64,000 nt of DNA from Celoporthe dispersa (taxonomy: Eukaryota > Ascomycota > Sordariomycetes > Diaporthales > Cryphonectriaceae). Below the pieces are notes generated by a model. The model was not told where the DNA came from, did no database searches, and saw only the letters and a list, made by a program, of their open reading frames with translations. The stretch spans positions 2,046,001 through 2,110,000 of the forward strand of contig WAID01000006.1 in assembly GCA_016584495.1 (NCBI GenBank), written 5' to 3'. Made by a program: the position numbers and the translations under genes. Positions 11,641 through 23,201 of this stretch are shown here, piece after piece (the first letter of the stretch is position 1; each line of letters starts with the position of its first letter).

Positions 11641-14600
11641 TCAACAAGGCCTCCAAGGCCCAGGGACCTCCCCCTTTTCCTTCTCCCGTCTCATCGTGCC
11701 TGTTGGCGTCGTCGCACCAGACTTGGCAGTGTCGTCAGCGCCGCGGGAGCTGCTTGGGAACTGGAGGCCAGACTGATCTCTCGAAAAGGCGTCTGGGCTG
11801 CCAAACTTGTCACGGTCGATCTTTCGAAGAATTCCCGTAAGGAACCTTTTCGCGTTCTTGCCACTTCGCAACGACTTGATCATGTTTGGAGATCCATGGC
11901 CGGGGCGGTGCGAGCTGCCTTGCGACGAGACGATCCAGTGGGGGGGCTTGTGGTGCCGGCCGTGGGCGCGTCGGTCGGCTGCTTTATGCAGGCGGGAGCC
12001 CTGGGTTCGCTCTTCCTCAAAGGAGCTACCGCCAGATGAGCCTGGTGGCTTTTCGGGCTCTGGCCAGGGGTTCACGCTGCTCCCTCGCGACATGGTGCTG
12101 ATGTGTGAGTCGGCAAAGCTGATATGGTCCATGGCGTCAGCAAGAACAAAATCCGAGTCCGTGGGTAAGCTGGAGTTCTCGTTGTCGGCTGCGCGGACGG
12201 CGTCGATGTGGCCCATACACACGTCCGCCCGTTCCTGAAGAGCATCACAGTATCTATGAAATCGGAGAAGGTCCCCATCGTAGCGACCATCACCCGTGGT
12301 GCCCTTATTATAGTCCATCCACAGCCTAACGAGCGAGGCAAAGCTGCGAGCGTGGTCGATAAGGAATGGTAGCGAGGGGGAATCCTTCTCGGGCCATCGG
12401 TGACAGGCGGCCGAGTATGGTGATCGGGGTGGAATACGAGGCCGGCAGGACGATATTCGAGCGCTCAGCAGGTATCGCACAGATTTCGTCGATAAAGTCC
12501 TTCAGGGCCTGTCTGCGGGAGGACAGGAAGCGGTTCATAGGCTCCATCCAGACCTCCTTCTTGCCAATGCTGGAGAGGTTCGCCAGAGCCTGCAAGGCTT
12601 TTGCAATGAGCGTCAAGGTCCGCTGGGCCTTGGGGCGTGGATAGTCCCGTAGTAGGCCAAAAAGCTTAGGGTTGAGTATGGCCGGACAGATGAAGCGCAG
12701 GAAGAGAAACCCAGAAACGCTGGTAAAGGACACCGTCCGAAGGAAGTCTCCGTACCGATCTTCGGCCACAGCGCGGATGTACTTCAATATGTGCCTGAGC
12801 TCGGGTGGGAACTTGGACGCCGACCTTGCGACGCACTCCCATATCTCGTTGGTGAACTGCAGCAGTTGGTCCCAGTGCTGGTTGATGTCCTCACCCTGCT
12901 GCACCTTGCCAGGGTCAACCTCGCAGTTCGGGTTGATCTCATTGATCTCAAAGATCTTGTGGCCGAGGATCTCCTCGATATAGTCGTTTCCTAAGCGCCT
13001 CATGTAGAACTCGAGAGCTTGGGTGAGTAGCGAGTTGCCACGGAAGAGCAGGTTGGCCTCACCAGCCAGTGTCTTGCCCATGTCCCGAAGTGCCTCGCGC
13101 TCATTGGCATTTGCGACGTCTAGAGCTTCGCTCGACCTCAGGCGCCTGCTGAACCTCATCTTCTTCATCTGGGCCTGTTGGCCGATGCCGTCGATCTCAT
13201 CCTCCACAAGAGCCATCAGCCATTCGCTTAGACTGTTGGTGACCTGGAAGATATTGATAAATAGTTCGGCTAGTCGTCGAAGCTGTCCAGGCATGGCCTC
13301 GGCAATCTGGCTGGTCAATCCCACGCTGAACTTATGGAGCATCTCGGAGATCGGTTGGTAATCCCTCGCCATGAAGACTATGAGCTCCTCGTGGCGGATT
13401 TTGCAGAGCAACGTCCCAATCAGCTGTTGTCTGTCATCGTGGATCTGGCGCCACTCTTCGTAGTCCCTTCCACGGTCCAATTGTTGTAATGGGATGTCCA
13501 CAACGCCGCACTTGATCTCAGTCAGGTTCACCGCTCTCTGTAGACGCTGCGCTGTATAGAGCGGGAGGTTCACGCCTTCCAGGTTCCCCTCGTATCGCTT
13601 CAAGATGACCTGCAGGATCGGCAGTTCGGCTGACAGGTCTGCAAATTCGCACTCATCGCGCCAAAAGGGTGTGCGAGTGGCCGGTTTCGTGAGTGTTCGG
13701 GCTCGGATGTCCCCATCAAGATGGACCTCCGCAAAGTAATTGCCGGCGAATGCGTCTTGTTCGCTCTTGCCGTATCGGTCTCGCGAGGAGCTGCTCTGTG
13801 GTGAGGTTGGTCCGCCGAGTTTCGCCTCTATTATACGCAGACTGATCGTCTTCTCGATCCTGAACATGTCAGAGGTGGGCTCCGCCTCGAACTTTGTGAC
13901 CTCTACGATCGGCTCCTCCTCTGATTGGTTCAGCGCATATATCTCAGGCACCGTAAAGGCCCTCAACAGGACCAACCAGACCTCGAAAAGCACACGCTGG
14001 TCCAGGGATATAAAGACGGGCCTGAAGAGGGAGAGCTGTGTGGACGTCGAGGCGTAGGTCGGAACGATCGCTATACAGAAGTCCTCATCCAGGACAGATC
14101 TGTCGAGCTGTTGTATGGCACATCGCGATAATTGTGACAGCGGGATCACACCCTGGACCTGGCCGTCGCTCTCAGTGATCAGCTTGAGCTCGCCGTTGTC
14201 GTAGAGAATGCACGAGACCTTTCTCCATCCCGTCTGCGCCGCCCTCAGGTCGCGCGTTGATGCCCTGCTCACGATCGCACGGGGCGAGTGGGCGACGCCT
14301 TTGTCCCATATCGAGACCATGCTGACCTTGATCACGTTCGGGGCGGTCGATGCGGTCGACGAGCCTCGCCTGACCAGCTCTGGCCGCGACTGTGAAGTGG
14401 GCGTCGTCGTCTGGCTGTTGCCTCCGGTCCTTATCGCGCCCGGCCGCAGCTGCTGCCAGCTCAGCAACGCGGCCAGCCACAGGTCCACCTCGTCTGCCTT
14501 GGAAGGCCACAGCAACACCTCGGCATATGTCTGCGGGTTGATGACCTCGAGGCACGGCCAGGGCCGATCCGCGCTGGGCCCCTCGATTGGAAGCACTCGG

Positions 14601-15864
14601 CATCCTCGCAGGTCTGATATAATGGCGGTATGGAACGGCCCAGTGTCGCCCGCGTCGAACATCAGACCACCCCTCTCATCTTCGATGTAGCATAGCCCAG
14701 TATACCAGGGCCCGTTGGTCTCGGTCTGGTAGGAGACCTCGCCCCTCATGCGCCCACAGAGGCTCTTCATAAGCCAGAGTACCTTGTTCGCGTCGTCGGT
14801 CGGCACGGGGAGGACCAGGGAGTCGGCGGAGGGGGGAGGGACAGCATTGGTGAGGTCGGCCGCGACGCCCGCTTCATGAGCTTTGCCCTGGTGGAGCCCT
14901 TCTTCTCCTTCGTAGCACCTCCGGTCTGGATATGCAGATCGGTGGGTCGAGTATGGTACATGGTCGACGAGTATCCGGGCGACTCGAGCATGGGCGAATG
15001 TCTCGGCACGGGCGGTCCCCGCAGCATCTCCTCGTGCGGAGGCATCGAGTTCATGGAGCCGGTCGAGGAGACGGAACCGACCCTGTGCCTGGAGCTCTCG
15101 ATGGGCGGGGTGACGGAGGGCTGGCGGTATGGGCCGTCCATGGTGTGGCCCCGAGGTCGGACAGAAGAGGGTCTCGGAGGGGGGCTGGAGGAGACACTGT
15201 CGAGGGAGCTGGGAAAGGCGTCATTAAAGACCACGCCTTGTCTTCGCGAGCTAGTAGGCGTGTTGGCATTCGACATGGCACTGCCGGGCACAACAGGAAT
15301 GGACCTAGGAGGTGAGCTCGGCGGTGACATGGACCCAAGCCCGCGGGAGGAGGCGGCGGCAGCAGCAGCAGCGGCGGCAGCAGCAGGCCGGTCTGCGCCG
15401 GGGTTCGTAGAAGCAATGTTGTTTATGCCTATGCCGTTTTGTGCGCGGTATCCAGTCGGCTCTGGCGTGACAGCTCGAGGGGTATGGGACTGGGAGATCG
15501 CCGCGGCGGCGAAGGAGAAGGAGGACGAGGACGACGAGGAGGAGGTGGCGGCGGCGGCGGCGGTGGTGGTGGTTGTGGGACTGGTCACACCAGGGCGATA
15601 TGCGGTACTGGTGCTGCTTCGCAGGTTACCTGCGGAGGTCCTGCGCGGGATGCCAAAGCCCAGGGCTGCGATCTGACCGCCAGGAGGCATACCTCCTAAG
15701 GCTGCCGAGGGTGGTGATCTGACTTGTTCCCCTCCCTGCCCCAGCGCCTGGGCAAAGGTCGGGTCGATGGTGTGCAGTAGTGGTACGGACGGGAGGGAGC
15801 TCGACGGCCGTCGTGGTCGAGGCGGTGGGCGCGAAGCGTCTTGAGATTTTCGGCGGGCATCCAT
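11641..15864 (-). CDS. BUD2: Ras GTPase-activating protein, BUD2/CLA2-like (frame broken at two homopolymers)
   Basis: It stimulates GTP hydrolysis by a small Ras/Rsr1-type GTPase, a step in polarity and budding or hyphal growth. It is apparently one exon; the span is 4224 bases, exactly 1408 codons, because one run is a base short and another a base long. Residues 1 to about 345 are Ser/Pro/Ala-rich with an Ala tract. A PH-like and then a C2-like region follow, then the RasGAP domain at about 830-1110, with the arginine-finger motif LFRGNSLLTQ near 940 and the hallmark FLRFICPAILNP near 1055. The tail is basic and Ser-rich. The frame shifts at the G-run 14831-14836 (needs one more) and at 12376-12380 (needs one fewer; then GFPSLPFLIDHAR reads through). 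No intron consensus explains either. BUD2 is preferred over IRA because of the size and the PH-C2-GAP order. Confidence 0.88.
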
Positions 15865-16224
15865 GCCGGCGAGCGGGAGTAGCGCGTTGGCTCGACACCT
15901 GCAGCAGGGCTGGACCGGACCACATTTACACGATCATCAGTGCTGATGGTGCGCATTGGAGCCGAGCGTGACCGCCTGTAGCCCACTGTGACTACTACAA
16001 CGGGGGATCGTCGAGAGAGAGGAGCGCGCCGGTTGCGAGAGCCAATTGTTGGAGGGCAGCAGAGCCTCTAGGGCCGCGGAAGGGTCCCCAGGAGGAGGAG
16101 GTGAGGCGTCTCCACCGTCGGACGTTGAGCTCTTGGGGAGGACGCGAGCGAGGAGGCGAAAAGAGCTAATACTGTAGAACCTGTCTGTCTGCCTACCAGC
16201 CAGCACATGCGGTTTTCCTGCGGG

Positions 16225-16409
16225 TCTCCTTTCTCTCTTTCTCTTTCTCTCTCTTTCTTTCCTTCTCTCTTTTGTTTTCTCTCCTCTCTTCTGCCGTCAA
16301 ATACCCAGGAACAGAGAGATATGATAAGAGGCAAGAAGAGGATATAAAAGAAAGAGGAAGAAAAGAAAAAAAGAAAAGAAAAAAAAAAGAAGGAAAGAAA
16401 AGAAAAAAG
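16225..16409. repeat. facing pyrimidine and purine tracts
   Basis: A nearly pure C/T stretch of about 67 bases (16225-16292) is followed, after about 50 bases, by a nearly pure A/G stretch (16345-16409). The two can pair imperfectly as a long hairpin, and each could form triplex-like DNA. On the RasGAP strand the pair lies about 360-550 bases before the start codon, so it may be in the promoter or leader. Confidence 0.7.
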
Positions 16410-16725
16410 TGGCCTCTGGTGGTGGACTCCAGGATTCAATCACGAATCACAGGGTCGAGAACGGTAGGATCTGTTCGAGCTAGACCGACTTGTGGTGAGG
16501 GAGAGGATCCTTTCGGAGAATTAGCGAGGGCAGTTGAGCCTGGTCTGGGTCGTCCTGCATCCGATCTGCCAATCCGGAGTCGTGATGAACAGTCCTGTGA
16601 CCCCGGCGACGCCTTGTAGAGGAAGGGTGGAGGAGGGGCAAGAGAGGGAGGAGACCAGGTAGTCAAGTAATGATTGAGGCGTCGTGTGTGTGTGTGAGAG
16701 CGTGCGTGTGAGTAGGTGTGTATGC

Positions 16726-16744
16726 GTGTGTGTGTGTGTGTGTG
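16726..16744. repeat. GT dinucleotide microsatellite
   Basis: A perfect alternating GT run of 19 bases, with looser GT-rich sequence for about 40 bases before it. It lies in the gene-poor stretch upstream of RasGAP. Confidence 0.9.
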
Positions 16745-19700
16745 GAGGTGGAGGCGACGGTGAAGGTCGTCGAATTGAAGGTGAAGCTCCCCGGGCGAGG
16801 CCTGGCAGAACGGGCAGGCCAGGCAGACCGAGCTTGTCGCCCTAGCTATGGATCGCCGCCAGAGCTAACGAGGAGCTTTGCTAGATCCGACCTGGGCCCA
16901 GCCTCTGTGTCTGATACTGTAACGATAATGCTATTAACTACGGTATGCACCAAAGTACCGTTAGTACGGCAGTAGTAACACTGTAGTAAGTACTGTGTGT
17001 AAATTTCAGTAGATAGCAGAGAGGGGACTCGATGACGACGAAACATCCCCTCTTTTGTTCCGTTCTCGTCGTTGCCGCTGCCGCCGCCGCCGTTGACGGA
17101 AACAGGGGACAAGTGTACCCTGCTGAGGTATATATTTATAAAGAGAGGGAGAGGGGAAGAGAATAAGTAATAAAAAAAAAGACACGAGAAAAAACAACGA
17201 GCAGCAATCGCGGCGACGGGTAGAGCTTGACCAAGACGAGAAGAAAGGTGAAGAGCGCAGTAGAGGAGATGTGCCAGGCTACAGGCGGTGGGTGGTCGGC
17301 AGTCGACAGGGCTGCATGTGGCCTATCCGTTCTCGCGGTGTGCGGAGTAAAGTAAGGATAGGTCTTCTGGTAGGGGAGGGTGAGAAGGTCTAGGTCTAGG
17401 TCTAGGTCCAGGCCCAGGTGCGAGGGGTCCCACTTCCCACTCCTCCTCCTCCCTCCCAAATCCATCCCTGACGTCGCTGCAGTCGGGAGCCCGGGGCTTG
17501 GCGGATGTATTCCTTGGCCAGGGGGCAACGCTGACCTTGGCACAAGCCTGGCAGGCCCCGCCGTGGGCTTGTCGGCACGGGCCTGGGTTGTGATCGCTAC
17601 CACTGGCTACCAAGCTTCCGGGCCAGGCGTGCTAGGGCCTTGCAGGGCCTTTAGCTATGAGTGCGAGCGGGGAATGCGCGAGGGGGAGGGGGTCTACCCC
17701 TGGGACCACAGCGCTAAGTGCTGCCATGTTCCCCATGCTAGCTAGCAGACATACGCAAGCCAACCCTCTCGATAAGTGCTGACATATAAGAGGAAAAAAA
17801 GACCCAGAGAGGTACCCCGAGCAAGACAGGATCGATGACCAAGAATGGATGGAAGATGAGGCCATCCCTCAGAGGAACGTAGAGGTACCCCGAACCGCGC
17901 CTCGGGGTGCAGGCGCAGGGCAAAACGCGAGTCTTGATCCCCGCCCCGCCCTGGATTCGCCGCGAACCGCACCATCGAGAAACATGCCGAGTAGGAAGCC
18001 TGGCATTAAGATGAGGAAGAAAGACGAAGAAGAAGCAAAAAAAGGATACAAAGAACTCATCCCTTGTTTTGTCCAGACATCATCTCCGGTGTCTTGTCTC
18101 ACCGGCAAGACCAGCCTCGTCTCCCTCAGCTGGGCCCGAGGATTCTCGTCAGCCTCGTTGCAGCGATGCGACCCTGTGCTACATCCCGGGGCATCGGCTC
18201 CTCGTGGGCCCTCTGGAGGCCCGCGATGCTTATTGTTCCTGAGGCTCTAGGCAGGGTCGCATTGCTAGACCGAGCATGTCTGTAGGGGGCGGCCTGTTCA
18301 CTTCCAACACCCTGAGTCTTTGCCCACCTGCGCTTTTTTGGTGTGTCTCGTTCTTGCGGACCTGCCTGTCCGGGCTACGGCGTCGTCAGTTGGTTTCGCC
18401 CGTCCTCGATACAGGGTTCGAAAGAAGCAGCTCCCAAGAAAGAAGAGAAAAAGAGGGGGGAGGGGGAGGATCCAATCCAGGGACTGAACAACAAGAGTGT
18501 TGCACCAAGAAATTGTGCAACGACAAGATCAATGCCTGCTCGCGTGCTGAAACTGCAACAGCCCTAGGCTCCTGCTTTTCCCCGGATGTAAAATGGGTGG
18601 ATCTTTTCGTCTTATAATTACACCACAACGACGACGTCTTGCCCAGACAAAGACAGGGCCTCTTAATGTTATGATCTGAGCATTGTGGGTACTCAAATAC
18701 ATAAAAGGTATTTTCTATGCATCTAGAATCCGTGGGGACCAGCCTTAGTCCCCGTCATGGCTCGAGACCGCAGACGGGACGCCGTTGCGTCAATGTGATA
18801 TATCATACTCCCCCAGCCAGCCCTCGACAGGGCTACCTGCAGCGAGTCAGCCACTATTGTGTCACCAATATGAGCTCCCGTGAGGATTTGTGACAGGATT
18901 TCAGGAGAGAGGTGTGCTGAACTCGGTCCACAAACCGTTGCTGCGAGGGAACGTGCTCAGGAGCAAACCCGCATCATTCCCTTGAGCTTGAATCGATCGA
19001 TACTCTGAGCAACTGATGCTGAAGATTGGCCCGCCGTGCCCGCTTTCGTTTCAGACCTCGAGGTTGATCTCTCATGACTGATGCTCTTGGCTGTCAAGGC
19101 TTGTACGTCACAGAAAGTATTTCTGAATCATTCATCTGAACCAGTGAGAAGGACAGAGAACAGCAGAGTGTGGCGAGCATTAATTATTCATAGATTGTCT
19201 TAATGCCCACGATAATGAGTGCGCCGTTCTTACTATTTCGCTCATCATACAGATAATCCTGCCAATGCTTCGAAGGCCTCGAGGTCCACTCAAGAGCGGC
19301 TGACACCTTATGTCCGATTCCGAATCTGCTGAGATCCTTTTATATTATGGGATCTACTGTCTTCATCTTCGGATGCACAGCATTGTCCACTCGCTGCTGG
19401 GCGGCTTGGCCTTGCCACGCGGATAAAATAAAAAAAAAGCGGCAGGCCAGCCCTCCAGTCCCCGGCTCCGATGATTCCAAAGCTCTCCTTGTTTGTCCAC
19501 ACAGAAAATACATCCTACCTACTGCGCTCCCTGCCCATGCCCCGAAAGCTGAGCACAAACCTGGTAGGCAATTTATGTGCTCCTGCGACGTCGTCGTAGG
19601 TATCACCTGTAGATCCGCGTCCAGCTGAGGCATTTCGTCTGCCTCCTCGATGAGCGCCGATAATATCCTGCGGGCAGTTTTCTCCTTGGACCCGTTGGAT

Positions 19701-21389
19701 TCGCTAGCTTCCCTCATCCTAGGGAGGGGAAATTTTTGTATAGATATCATGGCACATCTGGGCCGTTCCAGAGTACCTCGAGGTGAGTCGTCGTGGGGGG
19801 TTGAGACAACCTGTGTCATGACAGAATTCGATGAAAGCCTCACCCTGCCCTATATCTGAGCCAATATATAATTATTGCCACCATGGTCACCTTCAGCTTC
19901 CGCACCCTTACACACCTTACTACGGATGGCTCGGAAACTAAGAAGCAACCAGGGGGATACGGTTGTGTCATACCAGGCCTTGCCGTACAATAGCTGATAC
20001 TCTCAGCATGACAACTTTTCGAGTCATCCTTCTGTGATTTCGTCGTCTGCTTATGTCTTTATCTCTGCCCAGCTTCCAATTGAGAGCCAATCTGATCTGC
20101 TCGGCGAATTCTAAGCAATGTACATAGCAGCCGTCAAGCCAGACTGTGTCCTGCAATCTCTCCCAGACGGCATGTTGAGTTCATACCGAAAGGCATCATC
20201 ACTTGAGCACGTCTACATGTCTCGTGGTCAGAACTGGGTGACCGTTGTTTCTGTCTAAGCATCAACGCGATTCAGCTGGCGCTCGCTCAGCGCTATTGAT
20301 TTAACGGAATGGTCAGAAAAAGCCTGGATTCGTTTCTAAGTAAGGCCGAGCCCGAAGAGATTAGAGATTCAGTACGATTATCAAGGAAAGTATTACTGAA
20401 TACATCCAAGGATCTCCAATGTTTCGTGAGAAAATTTATTTATTCCCTTTTATCCTGTTTCTGATGAGTTATTCATCATTGAATATCGTGGTCCTAGACT
20501 ATGAGCTTACGAACCTCCCAAGTAGCTAGGAGAAAATGTCAAGGTGTAGGCTGTGCACTCTGTACTGAGGTAGGTAAGGAATGGGGGCCAAAGGTAGCTG
20601 AGACCGAGATGAAGGAGATGCTCTTGACAGGCTGCGAGAGTTGCCCCTCCCCCCACTCTCTTTTCTCCCCCTTCCTCCTCTGTCTCAAAAGTGTCTACCA
20701 CTGGCATCCCTTTTCATATGTCTACCTGCAACCCATATTTGGAATCAAGCAGGCAATTACTCTTACTAGATCCTGTACCTTCCAACAACAAAAAAAAAAA
20801 AAAAAAGGGCTGGAGGATGCTCACAAGGCTATTCTCCTGTCTGGGGGGAAAAGGGGGGGGGCAATCTAGTAGAATCATGCCATTGCCATCATGCCAGCTT
20901 GGGCCTCTCTATCAAGTTACACAATCATTTTTAACAACAAGGCAAGCCTATCAAACAACAGTCTTCTGTATCTCCTGACTACAATACTATGAAAATCCAC
21001 AGCATCAGATGGGTCATGATGCTTGTAAGATTGAATGCCTTTGTTCCCAAGTGGCTGTCCGGATCAGGCAAGAAGAACCTCAACATCTTCACATGGGGCT
21101 TCCATGAACAAAAGTCCAGCCCAGATGGATCCCTTTAGTGATGCCTTTGTCTAAAGACGATGTTTTCAAATAAGATCAGCAGTACAGTAAAGAGCTGGGC
21201 TTGTATATAGTATTTGGTTGCCAGCAGCTTCCAATCCCAGTACTGACACACAAACGACACACGACACACTCGCGAACTCTGTGACAAGTGTAGACTGAAA
21301 ACAATTCAGACTGGCTGGATCCACCAATCCTGTCAACATTGTCAAACAAATTCTTTCGTTAACATCTGACCGCCCAGCCCTCCTCGAAG

Positions 21390-23201
21390 ATGGGCAGAAA
21401 GTCATCTAAACGGAGGTCGAAAGCGGAACAATCCAGTAAAGGACCACCTGCTGTACAGGACGACAGAGGCACGGAAAGCATATCGCAAATAACAACAGAG
21501 CCTGGCGCTCCTCCACCTCAGGAGACTGGAGAGACTAGCGAGGCGATAGCACCCGACGGATCCAATCCCCACCGCTCTCCCGCCATGCCCGGCCCCTCGA
21601 TAGATGACGCGGAGGCGAAGACACTCCCGACTACCACCGATAGCAACGAGCCGGAAAGGCCTGGCGCCGATGACCCCTTTCCTACAACACCACTGACAGA
21701 AACAAGAGTGCTCGACGCTGAACCGAGCGAGACCGTCGCGGCGATCTTGACCGACGCCCTCATGAGCGGCGATCTATCTGGACTGGTGGTGCCTCTTGCT
21801 GGAGACCAAAGTCTTGACCCTGACCCTTTTATCAAGCTATCACGAGAGCAATGGGACGAAGTGGCGGGTGGAACGGACACCAGGACTGATGACAATATGC
21901 CTGAGGGTGGAACAACCACGAAACCCAGCGCAGAGATGCCAGTGAAGCCATGTTCTCCTCTGCGCCGACGTTCATCCCAGACGGTTGCGGCCGCTGACCC
22001 AGCCAAGGCTCTCGAGGTGCTCTTGAAGGACGAGCGAGAGCGCACAGACGACCCCGAAGTGCGACTGCAGGCGTCCGAGGCGATGCGGCAGAAGCTGGCA
22101 GTGCAGCTCGAGGAGATGAGGGAGAACATGAGCGACCTGTGGTACAAGCACGAGAGCACGAGGAAGGGCCGTCACCTGGACCGGCTTAAGTACGAGGACC
22201 GCATGAAGGACAAGGATGAGGTCGAGGCCGGCCTCAGGGCGCGCGTCAAGAGCCTGGAGGAGCAGCTTGTCGAGGCCAACAGGTCCCGCGCCCAGGCGTT
22301 GGCGCCCGAGAGGCTGGCGAGCGAGCAGCGTGCCAGATACGCGCAGGTCGAGGAGGATCTCAGGGCGGCGCAGAGGCGCGAGCAGAAGCTCATCGCAGAC
22401 CTCGAGAGCGAGCGTGGCAGGGCGGCGCGTCTAGATGCGCAACTGATGGAGGGTCTGCCGGATCTTGAGGACGACGGTGACGACGACGACGAAAACCATG
22501 GCCAAGAAAGGGGGCGTAAGGCTGGGAAAAGGGTCAAGCGGGCGGAGGAGCAGGTCAGGGAGGCGAGGCGCGAGACTGACCTGGCCAGGAAGCAGAGGAG
22601 AGCCCTCCTGACCGAGCTGAAAAAGGCACAGGATGCTCTGCAGGACAGCCAGTCCGATCTCTGGAGGGCGCGGTCTGAGATCAATCGCCTGAACCTGAAT
22701 AAGTTTCGGACAGCGAACGAGTTCCTCGACCGTTACGGCGGGCTGCTTGACCCCCAATCGCAGCTGTACCAGAACATGGTGGCCATCGCCAACCATCATG
22801 ACCGTATCGGCAAGGCGCCGACAGATGAGCAGAGGGCCGGGGTCAAGCTCTTCAGGGACTTTCTTGAGGAGAGAACAGAGGTCCTCCGCCGAGCGATGGC
22901 TGTAGATGACTCGCGGCCGATCTTGAAGGAATTCGACGACAGGTGGGAAGAGGCTGCCATCGCAAATGACTGGGGAGCGATGGTCACCTACAAATTGTCC
23001 GCGACAAGAACTGCTGCTGCTGTCAGGTTCCAGAGCCAGTCAAACAGCTCCAAGGACGCTTTGCAGGACGTGATGAGGCAGGCCAAAGCGGTCCAGGAGA
23101 GCATGGGAGATGTCTACAATGGTGACCTGGTTGACAGGATTGTCGACTTCAACGATGACATGGAGCGCACGAGGCGACCGAGGGGGAGACCAAGGGCCTG
23201 A
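21390..23201 (+). CDS. unrecognised coiled-coil protein with C-terminal AT-hook-like motif
   Basis: A single intact open frame of 603 aa. I do not recognise the family. Residues 1 to about 210 are hydrophilic and rich in Pro, Thr, Glu and Asp, starting with a basic patch (MGRKSSKRRSK) that could be a nuclear signal. About 210-440 is strongly charged, Glu/Arg/Ala/Leu-rich coiled coil, interrupted by an acidic segment (DLEDDGDDDDEN) near 355. About 440-585 looks like a folded helical region (NKFRTANEFLDRYGGLLDP, then EEAAIANDWGAMVTYK). The last residues, RRPRGRPRA, contain the R-G-R-P core of an AT-hook, which in other proteins binds the minor groove of AT-rich DNA. Codon use is GC-rich as in neighbouring genes, so it looks like a real gene. 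Neighbours give no clue, since 4-5 kb on each side is gene-poor. Confidence 0.8.
   Translation: MGRKSSKRRSKAEQSSKGPPAVQDDRGTESISQITTEPGAPPPQETGETSEAIAPDGSNPHRSPAMPGPSIDDAEAKTLPTTTDSNEPERPGADDPFPTTPLTETRVLDAEPSETVAAILTDALMSGDLSGLVVPLAGDQSLDPDPFIKLSREQWDEVAGGTDTRTDDNMPEGGTTTKPSAEMPVKPCSPLRRRSSQTVAAADPAKALEVLLKDERERTDDPEVRLQASEAMRQKLAVQLEEMRENMSDLWYKHESTRKGRHLDRLKYEDRMKDKDEVEAGLRARVKSLEEQLVEANRSRAQALAPERLASEQRARYAQVEEDLRAAQRREQKLIADLESERGRAARLDAQLMEGLPDLEDDGDDDDENHGQERGRKAGKRVKRAEEQVREARRETDLARKQRRALLTELKKAQDALQDSQSDLWRARSEINRLNLNKFRTANEFLDRYGGLLDPQSQLYQNMVAIANHHDRIGKAPTDEQRAGVKLFRDFLEERTEVLRRAMAVDDSRPILKEFDDRWEEAAIANDWGAMVTYKLSATRTAAAVRFQSQSNSSKDALQDVMRQAKAVQESMGDVYNGDLVDRIVDFNDDMERTRRPRGRPRA

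Larger units (their letters stand above)
15865..21389. other. 5.5 kb gene-poor stretch upstream of RasGAP
   Basis: The left end should hold the RasGAP promoter and leader. It contains a pyrimidine tract (about 16225-16292), a purine tract (about 16345-16409), a GT repeat (16726-16744), a short TCTAGG hexamer repeat (about 17387-17413) and an A-run (20791-20808). Open frames such as minus 19340-19843 (167 codons) look non-coding: no domain, overlapped on the other strand. The section 18.6-20.5 kb is noticeably richer in A/T than the genes. Confidence 0.55.

Noticed and set aside
17387..17413. TCTAGG hexamer repeat resembling telomere repeats
   Set aside because: The unit differs from TTAGGG, there are only about four copies, and it lies in the middle of the window.
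19340..19843. Minus-strand 167-codon ORF
   Set aside because: No domain pattern, isolated in A/T-richer DNA, no supporting splice structure.
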